Below are positions 10,163 through 21,301 of a DNA stretch of 64,000 nucleotides, piece after piece. Made by a program: the position numbers and the translations under genes. The stretch lies in assembly GCA_963678675.1 (NCBI GenBank), contig OY783198.1, forward strand, positions 4,903,001 to 4,967,000, written 5' to 3'. This DNA is from Xiphydria camelus. Lineage: Eukaryota; Arthropoda; Insecta; Hymenoptera; Xiphydriidae. Every line of letters begins with the position of its first letter. The stretch's first letter is position 1. The notes beneath the pieces are model-generated. The model ran no database searches, was not told the DNA's origin, and worked only from the letters and a program-made list of their open reading frames with translations.

Positions 10163-13100
10163 ATGTCATCCGGCGCGGCAGCGACTGTCTTCAAGAAGAG
10201 GGAGAGGACCCAGAATTGGCTACCCGAGGAAAAGAACGCCCTCTTCTCGCTGATTAAGGTCCACGTAAACGCGATCGAGAATAAGAAGATCGACACCGCG
10301 GCCTCGGCGATGAAGACCTTGGCCTGGCAGAAGATTTACTGCAGCTTTCGCGGCATGTTTTCCACCGAGCGAGATATCACGAGGATGAGGGAACAGTGGA
10401 GGAGGATGAAGGCTCAGGCGAAGATCGAGATATACACCTTTGCCGAGAAGGTAGGCGCCTTCGTTTCTTTTCCCCCTCCTTCGGCTTTTCCTTTGCGCGA
10501 ATTACGATGAATCTCGGTGAGACTTTCGTATTGGTCGATCATCGAGAATTTTTTATCGGGAGAATTTCAAAAATCGCCGACACTGGAATTGCTCTTCTCG
10601 GTGCACACAGGGACGTCCACTTTGATAACGATTAACTCGATATCTATTAACTTTAGGGCCACATCGACGTAGTACTTTTTTAAAGCTGAGATCTAGATCT
10701 GCAAAAAATGTCTATACCAGTGTAGGCGTAAAGTTCGTAGGAAGAGTAATAATCGCGATCAAAGTGAAGGCCTTCTTCGTTAGAGCACCTTCGCTCTGTT
10801 TCGCGTATATATTATACATACGCGGATTATCGAAAATGGAGGTATTTTCGGGGTGATTAAAAATTGAGAGATGAAAGTGTCGTTTTTTTTTACGACTTTT
10901 CGACGATAACGAAAGATCAATCTCCGCACCATGCTGCCACCGGCCGGAGCGCGATAAAAGCGACCCCACGACTGGGCGACTCGTCCGATAACCCATAGGT
11001 AGTAGGTAGTCTACCTAAGATCCGAACTATAGGTATGCAGGTACCTATAGTATATGTCATTCGGCTGAAATCCTCTGATTTTTAAGACTGAAAAAACCTC
11101 GGATTTCCGCCAATGACATAAGATACTATTTATCAAACATAATACGTTAACGAATATATCGCAAATGGGTTGCCTAATAAAATATGCTCAAGACTACTTT
11201 TTAACACTAGAACTACCGCAACCGGTCAATTTGACCGGTATCTTATTCAGAGTTCCATTCAACCTCAATTATTTCGTAACCCGTGAGATTTTGTCAAAAT
11301 TGGTACAATACTTTTTTATAGAGCACATTTCGGGCTACAAAAAAGTTCTGTAGCAGTGGACGAAAAATCCACGGATAACGAGATAATCACCAGCCAAAAC
11401 AACCGTCTTATAAAGCGCAACCATTCGGTAGTTGCAGTGTTAATACTAGTCTTCGACAGATCTCTGTGCTGAGAACACCTAACTCCGGTAGAGTCAAGAG
11501 TTGTAATAAAAGCAAAAGTGAAATTAGACTATTGTTCTAAAAATGGCTAAAAAGTGTTTTTTGTGTGACTCAACTGATCCTGTTACCGACTTTAGTGATA
11601 AAACCTTTAAGAATTGTTTATTAAAGTTAGCTTTTCGTAAAAAGAGAAACTTTAAATACAATGAGGTTAGGTTTACAAACAAGGAACGTGATTTTTTTGG
11701 TTATCACCCCAAGTGCTACAAAAAAGTGACTGCTTTAAGCTACGCGAATTGTGAAGAATTTAATAATTTTGTAACAAATCATGAAGTAAGTACCGTAAAA
11801 CGGGGCGGCTTTGTGACAGCCAGGTGACTTTGGGACAGAAAATAACACGACAGCGCGATCGTGCCGTCTACCGGCTAGACTTTGAAGTCTACCGACAAGC
11901 GCGCAACGGTCGGTTGATAAATGTGTAAACGGTTGCGAATTAGCGAGGGGGCGCGCTACTTTCTGTCCCAGTCGTCTGGCTGTTACAAAGCCACCCCGTT
12001 TTACGGTACATACCTAAGAAATTGTGTTTAAAATTATCACTTATAATAACCCTAGTGCACAAGTATTTCCGGGAACTTTTTCGAGTGGCGAATATTTTGA
12101 AAAGAATTTTTTTTTAAATAATCGCCACCGAGAAAGAATTTCCAGAAATAATTGATTGGTGTACGTGAAATATTCGGCAAGAACATTTTTATAGAATAGA
12201 TAAAATTTATCGAATAATTATCACTAACATATTATTATTCTGATAGAAATATTTGTATTTCACTATCGTTATATTTAATTGAAAATATTTGAGAAATCTT
12301 TCTCACATTTTAATATTTTATATTTAATTTAAAGTAATTAAAAGTTTACTGTGCCAGTACCTACTCCATCGCACCGAATAATACGAGCAATGCTTCTCGG
12401 TCGCGTATCAATTTTCGCTAGCTTCAATTTTTCAATTTTAAAGCCTGGAATTAATAACGGGGAGCACGTATTTTTCCGCAAACTGCTGAGGGATGTAAAC
12501 AGCGAGTCGCTCGTAGTCGCTTTTTCTCGGCATTTTAGTAGTGTTATCTTTTTCAATCGCGTACGAGGAAACAGCATACGCACTCTCTCATGTACAGTCG
12601 CGTCGCGCCCAGTTGTTACGTTGTGTCCTATAGTACGCGCATCTTGGCTAGCTCCAATAAATTTCAAAGCCTCTGGCAACCGTGATTCATGACCAATTTT
12701 TTGCAGGCATCCTCCTACCATCGTGTTTGCAATAAAATTAAGGGTAGTCTTGAGCATATTTCGCACCCTCAATGGAAGAGTAACATAACTAAAAGCAGTA
12801 TAGTTTTGAGATAAAATGTCCTAAAGTTTTCAATATGGAAAACAAAATTCAAGGGCTGCCTTTTGGTTTATGATTTTTTTAAGTCAATTAGTCGGTTGTC
12901 TAATTAATGATGTACATCATCAAAAGTACCATAAAATGTTAGGCGTTGCTCTTTCATTGACCTATTTAAACTGTTTAAAAAAAGTAATACTAACATAGCC
13001 TGACTTTCTGTGCAGTGCATATAATTAACAAAATGTGGTGGTTTTTCATTACAAAGATTCAAACTTTTGCAGTTCAGATAGTACAGTAATAAAATATGAT

Positions 13101-14050
13101 TTTTTCGACTTATGTTAGTCTTCTATTGAGAGTGCGATTTTATTAGATAACCTGTTCGCGATATATTCGTTAACGTATTATGTTTGATAAAAAATACTTT
13201 TCATCCGGTAAAAGCAGATGGGTGAAGGACGTCTCTATAGTTCGGATCTTGTATTATAGCGTTCGCCAGATTTCGACTCTCCTTCGAGAAATGCGAGAAT
13301 CTTTCGAAATATCAGGTGGAGACACTGGGATTCGAGGAAGCCGCGAAGAGCCGCCCCTCGGACCTCTCCGTAGAGGTGTGGCGACTCATGGAAAACGTGA
13401 GGAAGAGCGATCTCGACGCGGACCACTCGGACGACAGCAGCCAAGACGTCGACGGGTCGACGAACCTTCGGGCGATTTTGGACAAATTAGCGGTCTCGCC
13501 GCCGGAAATCTCCATTCACGAAATCAAGATAGAGGCGAGCGAGGAAGCCGCCGCCGCCGCGAATCAGGGTTACCCGTTGCAGGGGTACCGAGAGGCCGGC
13601 GGGAGCAAAAGAGAGAGCGACGAACCGATCGATCTCGTGGATCAGAAGAGAGCGAGAATCGGTTGCGCGACGCGCTACTTCCTCGGGAACGGTAACCCGC
13701 CGCGAAGTGAACCGTACCCGCGAGCGGAAGGGAAACGAGGATTCTTTTCTCATTCAGAGACGACGGGGGAGGACGGGGACCCTTCCGAGAGCGCGGTGTC
13801 GCCGCGGAACACCGCCGGTCGCGAGGATCGGGTACAGAAGACTGTATGGATCTTCGAGGCGGCTCAGAAGGAGCACAATTTGAAGATACGAATGCTGAAT
13901 ATGGAGTTGGAGAGGGCGGAGCTGCAGAAGCAAGCCGCGATCAACGACTTGAAGACGTCGGAGATCAAGAAGAAGTTGATCGAGAGCCAAGCGGCGGAGT
14001 ATTACAGGTGGGCGCAATTGATGTTGCAATTGGGTGAGGAGAAGAAATAA
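10163..14050 (+). CDS. Myb/SANT-like DNA-binding protein, MSANTD3-type
   Basis: Two exons, 10163-10450 and 13316-14050, join in phase across a GT-AG intron (donor GTAGGC after GAGAAG; acceptor ATATCAG) to give 340 residues. The start is the first ATG after an in-frame stop. Residues about 15-90 form a Myb/SANT-like helical domain with conserved tryptophans at 19, 55 and 79 and a basic WRRMKAQAK run. The middle is acidic, Ser/Pro-rich and disordered, with a basic DQKRAR patch that could be a nuclear signal. The last 60 residues are a Glu/Lys-rich coiled coil ending EYYRWAQLMLQ. N-terminal SANT plus C-terminal coiled coil is the layout of vertebrate MSANTD3 and related insect proteins, so a nuclear transcription-related role is an inference. 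The 2.9 kb intron carries nested mobile elements. Confidence 0.82.
11543..11827 (+). pseudogene. Transposon-borne Cys/His-motif protein, truncated
   Basis: The frame begins MAKKCFLCDS and has a downstream YHPKCYKK motif, so two Cys pairs with a His could bind zinc. This resembles short Cys-rich heads of proteins found in insect mobile elements, but I cannot name the family. The frame is cut after residue ~82 by the inverted-repeat element starting at 11791, which supplies the last dozen codons. It lies inside the transposon 11130-13190, so a cellular role is unlikely. Confidence 0.5.
11791..12010. mobile_element. Nested 220 bp MITE
   Basis: Ends TACCGTAAAACGGGG and its reverse complement form arms of about 55 bp that continue through GGCTTTGT, ACAGCCAG and GGGACAGAAA. 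It interrupts the Cys-motif reading frame and therefore inserted after the 2 kb host element. Confidence 0.75.
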
Positions 14051-14321
14051 ACGGATTCGTGTCTCGATTGATTTTCGTTTTATTTGAATTACGCTGTGCG
14101 TATACGCTGCACGCGTATTTATGTATTTCTTTCCGCGAAATCGGCGTATCAAAACGGAATTATTTTACTTTATTTTACATTCTTCTAAAAATATTTTTTA
14201 CGTGATATTTTGTCTTTTCTTCGATCGATCCTCTCATTCGTATAATATTTTTATACAATTTATATAGAATATCGATGGGGGGATTCGATTTCTCCATTTT
14301 TTCTTGATCCACAGTGAAACT

Positions 14322-14562
14322 CGTTTAAGATACGCCTGCTTGAGAGAGATACGAATTTCCTTAGGTCCCTTGAGACATGCCTATTAAAACTGTGTAAAAT
14401 TAAGGAGAAGGACAGAATGAAACAATAATAATTTTTTGTCATTCTCTTTTTCAGTTTATCAGAGGGTAATCCGTATAAAGGCATTTTTTTATTATTACAA
14501 ACAGTAACTTAATACAATTTTATAAAAAATAAAATTACTCTCCTCGGTTCGTATCTTAAACG
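14322..14562. repeat. Possible short inverted-repeat element
   Basis: CGTTTAAGATACG at 14322-14334 recurs reverse-complemented at 14550-14562. There is no coding content. It lies between the Myb/SANT-like stop codon and the IF1 gene. Confidence 0.35.
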
Positions 14563-14799
14563 ATTTTCTCCCGCGCGCATACGGTAAATATCATTTTTAT
14601 CCAGTCGTATTGTGCGCCTCTGAGCGCCATAGCGCCTCCAGCGGTTGAGCTCCGAAACACGACCGCTGGATAGCGGAAAATATCGTGACCTCTCGGCATA
14701 CCGCGACTATATCCCGCGCGATCCGTGCTCGTGAGAATCCTGGTCATTCGGTAAAAAATACTTGCTGCTCTCGAACGTCGAATACTCGAAAGTGACAAA

Positions 14800-16201
14800 A
14801 TGCAGCGGGTACCCGCGATACTGTCGCGAAACATGGCATTCATAAGGTAAATCGCACGAATTTGCATCATTCATGAGACTTCACATCTCCCGATTCCCGG
14901 ATTTTTCCGCGATCCCGGCTTTTGCTCCGAAATATTCCGGTTCGCCCCTCGCACTACGCTGTCTTCCCCGCTTGACGGCTCGAATTGCGTCTCGTCTTTT
15001 GTTTATCAGCTTGCCGATGCCTCGCAAAGGCTTCCCATCGTGCGCCTATCGATTACCGCGAAGACGATAAACGCGAAGGACCTTTTCGTGCTCAAACGTC
15101 GTACGTGCCTCGTCGCAGCTGATCTCTGTGAACTTATGTAATGAATTTTCTCGAGGCAAACAACCTTTTTCGTGACGCTCTATATTTTTCGACCTCTCCC
15201 AAGTACGTTCCACCCCGAAGTACGAAGCGTTCTGTCGCGGCGGACATTATTGCGATCGTGGAAAACACGTCCGTGTGTGTGCTTCATAAAAATATTTTTT
15301 GATGCTATTTTTTTCTAACCTTACCAAGTTGTTTAAAAACGAGTTTTATGACTACGGTTTTTAATTAGGTAGCAGAGCTTTTCAAATGTTCTTTCTGCGG
15401 ATCCGATCACCTTCACGGCGACATTTCGAGCTTCTGATAAATTGTGCGACTGTTTCAGCTCTCCTTGCGTTTGATATCCGAGCGATGATAAAATACCGTT
15501 CGCCTCTTTTTATCGACGGAGTCGTTCGTTGACACGCCGACTCCTTATCGACCGAACTAATTTGACTACACCAAAAAAAAACCGTAATATCAATAAAGCG
15601 TTCGATGGCAAAGCGAATTCGATATTTACGGAATAATCAAATATCATTGCTGTCTCTGCTCACGTTATAAATTTTATCGCGTTGTACGAAGCTAAAAATA
15701 AACTCCCGACTGACTGTAGGTGTGCCTCGACCGCGCAATGCTTACCTACGTTCTACGCACTGCTTTTCGCCAGTATTGCGTCGCTAATCTTAGCTTCGCG
15801 TTGCGCGAATACCATTTGTTTCCCTTTAGCCAAGTAAGAATGATGAGCGGCGAACGTGGAAGCGGAGTCGGAAAGGGAGGAGGTGGCATGGGAACCATCC
15901 GCCAAGCCGGTGGTGCTTTTGGAAAGATGGAAGCGGCCCACGAAGATCAATATTTCTATAACGAGGTACGGACCATTTCGATAGTTTTTTTTTTTTCGTG
16001 GATTTTAAATTCCCGAAAGAGAGAAATCCGCGAATGTGTAACGACGTTCCGTCGATTTTCCCCTTTCAGCAAAAGAAAGCGATAGAAAAATTGCGGGAGG
16101 GTCTGCACGACGAGATCTCGTTCCACGAGGAGCAAATCAAGCGCCACCAGGAGGCCATCGATCGCCATAAGAAGAGAATTGGCGATATGCCGGAGTCGTG
16201 A
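14800..16201 (+). CDS. ATPIF1: Mitochondrial ATP synthase inhibitory factor 1 (IF1)
   Basis: Matrix protein that binds and blocks the F1 sector when ATP synthase would run backwards and hydrolyse ATP at low pH. Three exons, 14800-14846, 15830-15965 and 16070-16201, join in phase with GT-AG introns to give 104 residues, the normal family size. Residues 1-20 (basic, no acidic residues, several Arg) are a mitochondrial presequence. Residues 22-60 hold the family hallmark: a glycine-rich run ([10 protein letters not shown]), then [14 protein letters not shown] and EDQYFY, the minimal inhibitory helix. Residues 61-100 are the His-rich antiparallel coiled coil ([18 protein letters not shown]) that mediates pH-dependent dimerisation. 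Exon 1 encodes only 15 residues; it was placed by its ATG, its GTAAAT donor and its phase match to the acceptor CCCTTTAG. A diverged paralogue follows 0.7 kb downstream. Confidence 0.95.
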
Positions 16202-16344
16202 GAAGCTAAGTCTCGCGACGTCCTCGATACCCCGTTTTGGACGATCCGCGCGTCCCAGAAAATGAAGGAGGAAAGGCAGTGATAGTATAACGCCTCGTAT
16301 AATACTTTTTTTTTTGATATGTAATAAATGTTTTCCCGTGTAGA

Positions 16345-16350
16345 AATAAA
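16345..16350 (+). promoter_or_regulatory. Polyadenylation signal of IF1
   Basis: AATAAA about 145 bp after the IF1 stop codon; a second AATAAA lies at about 16323. It suggests a short 3' UTR ending near 16370. Confidence 0.6.
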
Positions 16351-16871
16351 GTATTTTGATTTTGTCACTTAACCGAGGACTTCGCTCATTTTAACGCCCG
16401 CTTCACAATAATCCAGACCAGGACTGACGGTTGATCAGCGTGACTTGAGTTGACTTTGGGATTTAATTAGTCAATCAGACGGATGACCTTAATTTCCCGA
16501 TTACCCCGTAGACAAAGAACCTACTTCACCCTGAAAATATTCGACCCGCGACTCCCTTCGCGCTCGTTTGTCCCGACTTCGCAACGTGAACGAAGTTTCC
16601 AAATTACAGTGAAAAGAAAACGATTTGTTTCCGCGAAGCACAAATCGAAAAATCAAACTTCCTCCGATCACGCGTTCGCTCTGGCGTCAATTCGTCGCGG
16701 AAACAAATAATGCTTCGACAGATTTTTAGGGGTATACACGGACACGGCAATGGGTAGACGATAATTAATTTTTTCGAGTGACGAGACGTCGATGTTGCTC
16801 CCGTTTTCTTTGGTTATACCACATTTTTCCGCACTCGTTTAAAACTGCGTCCGGTGTTTCGACAGTTTCAG

Positions 16872-17209
16872 GATCTTCGCGAGAAAAAAGAGTGATCAGG
16901 GTAAAGATAAATTTGTAGAAGAAGACATCGCGTACGAAATTGATTATTACTACAAACAGGTAAGTCGATTTCTCGCGTGACGTATTTCACCTCTTTCCTT
17001 CACACCTATTAATCGGCACGAATCGTCAGGACAGAAAACTGATGGAAATCCTCAAGCGGAAGACGCGAGACGAGGTAAAAAATATGCAGGATGAAATACG
17101 CGCGATGCGAGAAAAGATCGAGGACTACACTCGAAATATAAACGAAGATATAAGATTTTTAAAAGAACTCGAGAAGGATTTGCCCGCCAGTGACAAGAAG
17201 AAGTTTTGA
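16872..17209 (+). CDS. Diverged IF1-like paralogue (5' exon not located)
   Basis: Two exons, 16872-16959 and 17030-17209, are joined by a 70 bp intron with a consensus GTAAGT donor. They encode 88 residues after a partial first codon. The phase and position of the last intron match IF1: the upstream exon ends VEEDIAYEIDYYYKQ, where IF1 has the EDQYFYNE helix, and the final exon is a 59-residue charged coiled coil (DRKLMEILKRK...KKKF). The glycine-rich AGGAFGKME segment is absent and the coiled coil lacks the IF1 histidines, so binding to F1 or pH sensing may be lost. The first exon must supply two bases of a split codon and lies somewhere in 16202-16860; an ATG frame at 16483 with a basic, presequence-like start is one candidate. 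It could be a tissue-specific paralogue or an early pseudogene, though no stop or frameshift is visible. Confidence 0.6.
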
Positions 17210-17470
17210 TCACAATTCGACGAGTCTTTTTTTATCATTTATACTTTGCGAGCCCTTGAACGTACTGCATTATAATCCAATGGTAAATTAAGTCCGATAA
17301 ACATAATACGCTCCTCATAATTTTCCGTCTTCTGTATTTTCTCCAAACGTCGCCATTCAACATTACATTTTCTCCGTGCTCAATCGAAAATACCGTACGC
17401 GATCATTATACGAGTGAAACTTCCACATATTATGGCTAGTGTCTCGAAATCAAAGCAGTTGCGCGGCGAC

Positions 17471-17505
17471 CACGTGACGTATCATAGCGGGGCGCAAGAT
17501 GGCGG
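17471..17505 (+). promoter_or_regulatory. Promoter core: E-box/CRE-like site and YY1-type CAAGATGGCGG
   Basis: CACGTGACGT at 17471-17480 combines an E-box with a CRE-like half. CAAGATGGCGG at 17495-17505 matches the YY1/Pho motif that commonly sits at or just downstream of transcription starts. Both lie about 180-210 bp before the signal-peptide ATG, fitting the promoter of that gene. Confidence 0.6.
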
Positions 17506-17684
17506 TCCGCTCGGCGATGGAAGCAGCCGACTGGCGCGCCCTCAGTGTCGCACGATTCATCGATCAGTGTGGTGTGTTCGCGTGTTGCTCCGTGGTTTGG
17601 TGGTTCCCGACGGACGTTTCGTTGGTTTTTACGTTTGAAGTGAGACCTGTCGGGCTCGCCAGGGCTCCGAGGACGGAGCACACC

Positions 17685-17756
17685 ATGCAGCCAAGGATAT
17701 ATATCACTTTCGCCGTCGCGGCCGTCGTCTTCGCGGGATGCAACGCAGCGGCTGAG
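17685..17756 (+). CDS. Signal-peptide first coding exon of an unidentified secreted or membrane protein
   Basis: ATG in good context (CACACC ATG) opens 24 codons: MQPR, then a hydrophobic core (IYITFAVAAVVFAG) and a small-residue region (CNAAAE), a classic cleavable signal peptide. The exon ends exactly on a codon boundary at GAG followed by GTGAAT, a usable donor. An in-frame ATG at 17499 lies within the YY1-like motif and would add 62 unremarkable residues, so 17685 is preferred. No downstream exon was recognised in the next 46 kb, which suggests a very long first intron, common for cell-surface receptors and adhesion proteins. The protein family cannot be told from this exon. Confidence 0.65.
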
Positions 17757-20700
17757 GTGAATGTCTATTCGCGTTCCACTGCTGTCATTTCTTTGAACGC
17801 TTGGCGCTCTCCGTCGCTCCTTCGAACACCTCTCGCGCCGACGTCCGATCGACGCGATCGCCGGCCCCGTTCGGACCCGTAAAATTACGAGTCCCGCCGG
17901 GCGGAACGAAAAGAATCACGACGGCGTGAAAGTTTTTCCATCGGACGGGTTTCGAACACGTTTTTCAGAGCCGCCGCACTCCTACGCTGCTCTCTGTGTA
18001 CACCTCCTCCTTCGCCCCCTTCCACCTCCGCGTTTCGTCCCTTTTTCTCGCCGACTCTCTCTCTCCCCCTCGCACTCGGGACATCGTCCCTCGGATTTCT
18101 TGCACTCCTACACGACGCGTTGCCAAGGGGAGAGAACCCAGGGAACGGAATCGTTCTCATAACGAGTTCCGCCAGAATTCTCGGAATCGTCGGCTTTTGG
18201 CGCGATCGTTAACCTCGTGGCTGCCCTCCGGATGCGCGGTTTCGCGACGAATCTCCGGTCCTCTACTCGCGATCGTCTGCGGGTATTTCGGGGGTCCTAT
18301 CCGTCGCCGCAATCGCTCCCCGCAGTCGTTCCTGGCGGTGTGTATCGCGGGGATTCTCTTCGCGAGGACTTCCGTGCCGTCGTAACTTGCATACCGTGCC
18401 GCGTTCTCTCTTTCGCATAAATTCGGTTGCACCAAACATTCGTATCTCTTTATGCGTTCCAATGGCACCGCGTTTTTACCCCGTCGAGAGAGATTTCGGT
18501 TGAAACTTCGGAAAGTCTACGAAATCCGACGCCTCGCTTTTTATGGGAAAAAAAGCGGAACGACCGTATCGCGTGCTTACGCGCGAGCTGAGAGAAGCAC
18601 CACGTGCTTTTATTTGTGAGCAGCGACGGAGATACGAAGTAGCCAGTTTTGTGTATCCGCTTTCTTTTTTTGTCGAGCATAGCTCATCGGTGTTTACGTT
18701 CTCTCGCGCTCCGCTGATAACGCGACGCTGCGTATCCGCGGTTTTACGACGAGCCGCATGGATGCCTATTTATTTTAGGGGCGGAGGGGGGATAGCACGC
18801 GTGGAACGTGTTTAGCTCGAACTTTAATTCCGTATCTCGCGCGTGTTATCGCGATGGTAATTTACGCGGAACGAGGACCGATGTCCGATCGTGCGATAAA
18901 AAAATATCAATTCATCCGATCGGCCTCCTCCCGATCGACGCTCCCGGCTATTTTGGTCGTGCCCATGAAAATCGGACGGACGTCGGTCCCTGCTAACGCG
19001 TGTTGAATGACAATTTGCTATAGTTAGACGCGGCGACCTCGTTCGGGATTCTGCCCGAAAAATCAGTCCGAGGGAAGTTTTCGTTCTGCGTGCGCGTCCG
19101 CGTGAATCATGTTTCGCATTCGTGAAGGCGTAAAAACATCCCCCCGCGTCTGACGCGTCGTTAAATCGCGCGCGGCCACATGGGGCCCTGTGTACGCGCG
19201 ACGCAACCCTTGTATTAATAGAGTATCCCCCCGAAACGCCTCGTGAATCAGCACATCGTATAGTTTCACGCGGGTTTTCTGTTTATGGCCTCTCTGGCGT
19301 ATCGGATTTTGAATTTTTTCGTTTCGTGGGATCCTCCACGCGCTCGCCCCTCGAACCACCCTCGCTCCCTCTCCACGAATATAACTCCCGAATGCTGACT
19401 CGAAAAAGTATCCAGATAGACGGATGTACGTAAATTTTGCAGCAACTTTACGTAGTATCAGCTCATCAGATGGCACAAGATTGTGCGCTCAATGAGTCAT
19501 TATTAAGCAAGCATATTTGTGTTACTAAATGATTTCGAACTAATACAAATTGAATGCTAAACATTTCCTCGATATATCGTATATTGTTCGTAAATACGTT
19601 GCTACGATAAATACAGCGATTCGTTTGAATCACATGTAATGTAAATTAACCAATTTTTTGAAGAACAATTACTTTTCTAAACTCACGCAGCAAAATAAAC
19701 GCAAACTTCAGAGCAATCAATTATTGCAATTTGTACGAACCTCGTGACGATCATACAAGTCTATCTGGTGTACGATCCATCCTATTTCGAATTCGTTGCG
19801 CGAGGTCTTGGCTATTTACGAGACTGCAGAAGAAGAGTCGCGTCAGAGCGTAATTTTTTCATTCGAAGCGGTGCAAAGACACGAAATTTGCAATGATATC
19901 CGTGCGAACTTAATTAACATACGGCGTTTAATCACTCTCCGACCGAGCGAAGTTACTCCGGCACGCCAGGGAGGTGAAAAAGCCGGAGATTAAAAATTGC
20001 ACGTCAACCTCCGCGGACCCCGAACGACGAGGAGATTCTGTAAAATGAATATTCATCTCGCCCGGTTGCTCCCATACACGGATGATCTCTCCGCGCGCGC
20101 GTGTCCCTGATCCGATCTACACCGCCCCCCGCGTGATCCCTCTTCGCTCCACGGCGGAGGCAAGTTTCGAATCGGGAGGGCGTCGCTGCCGGCGTCATCT
20201 GCCAGCGGCATAAACAAAATATCACTGGCGATACATCCTGCCGGAGGGGGGAGAGCTTCGCCTCGTCTTGAAATCGTAAATAATCATCCGGGAAATTTCT
20301 GGAGAGAGTCTCGTAGCGAACGCGCTGGTTTTGCCCACGAGAGAGCGAATAACGAAGTACGAGGAAAAATGACTCGGTTAGTTTTTCGCGCGCAGAGCGA
20401 ATGGATGGACTTCCGGGTGTTTTGCTTCGTCCCCTCGGCCGAGCGCGGGAGGCCTTTCGCATGCCCGATATACAGGGGATGATTTGTGGCTGAATTTATG
20501 TGGAGCTTCTCGGACGTAAAAAATGAAACGAGACCACGAATATACGTATAAATTTGCATCTTGTTTTTTCCGCCGGCTCTGACCACTCGACGTTGCTCCA
20601 TTCACCTCGCTGTGAATCATCGACTCGACTCGTCATTGATGGTCGCTCGGCATTTTTTCTATACTCCGCGACCGCTTCCCGTGAAGGTGCCCGGTTAGAC

Positions 20701-21300
20701 ATTCCTAATTCACGACACGCGTTGAATTAAAACTGCTTTAAATTGCCTTAGTTTTTACGTTAAATTAACAGAAATGTTTTTTTGTCATATAAGTGTAAAT
20801 TTTAAGTGGTAGGTACATCAAATTTCTGGCTGGATGTAGTCGCATTGTTGACTTGATCGACAAAATCTCGTTCCGTCGGCGGTAGCTCGAGAACGTTACC
20901 TTATATCTTGCGGCAGTGTTTCCGGCAATCCAGAGATTAACGATAATAGCCCCGACGGATCAGAACTGATCCGAAGATTATCGGTTATTACGCGCTTTTA
21001 TTCGTTCCGCGAGCCTTTTCGAGCCCGGCGCGTTTACGAGGCTCGCTTCCGCGGACTTTACGAGTCGTCGTGCGTCGAGCGTAGAGGATTCGCGATGTGC
21101 CCGCTGCCGCGCGTTCCCGTGTTGTACGGGTGCGTGCTTATTCGCGCGCACGGCCCGTGCACATGTGCGTGCTCGCGGACACTCGGCGCGCGCGCGCTCG
21201 CGAGTATGCTTTCGTTTCTTCGCGCACGTGGAAGGTCACGGAATATCGATTCCTACGTGTACAGTCATATTTCTGGGGGGAATACTTTCCCAGGACTACC
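17757..21300. other. Non-coding, CpG-rich, probable intron; nothing recognised
   Basis: Open frames here are short, arginine-rich by-products of GC-rich sequence. No splice-bounded exon, RNA gene or clear repeat was found. Confidence 0.5.
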
Positions 21301-21301
21301 A

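Larger units (their letters stand above)
11130..13190. mobile_element. DNA transposon with about 54 bp terminal inverted repeats, inside the MSANTD3-like intron
   Basis: Both ends read TTATCAAACATAATACGTTA inward, and the match runs about 54 bp with few differences. Length is 2061 bp. It contains a truncated frame with a Cys-rich motif (11543), a smaller nested element (11791-12010) and AT-rich DNA. No transposase core is recognisable, so the superfamily is unknown. It is transcribed with its host gene but would be removed by splicing. Confidence 0.78.
11017..13250. repeat. Outer inverted repeat pair in the MSANTD3-like intron
   Basis: AAGATCCGAACTATAG at 11017-11032 recurs as an exact reverse complement at 13235-13250, outside the better-defined transposon at 11130-13190. 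It could mark an older host element or a palindromic target site. A second, imperfect hairpin (ATGTCATT...AATGACAT) sits at about 11056-11120. Confidence 0.55.

Noticed and set aside
12338..12772. 144-codon minus-strand frame in the MSANTD3-like intron
   Set aside because: Lies inside the 2 kb transposon, and the opposite strand is almost equally open; no recognisable transposase motif.
14556..14870. 104-codon minus-strand frame
   Set aside because: It overlaps exon 1 and the promoter of IF1 on the opposite strand, which is well supported by its phase match to the next exon.
17499..17684. In-frame upstream ATG extending the signal-peptide exon
   Set aside because: The ATG is part of the YY1-type CAAGATGGCGG motif at the probable transcription start, and it would bury the signal peptide 62 residues inside.
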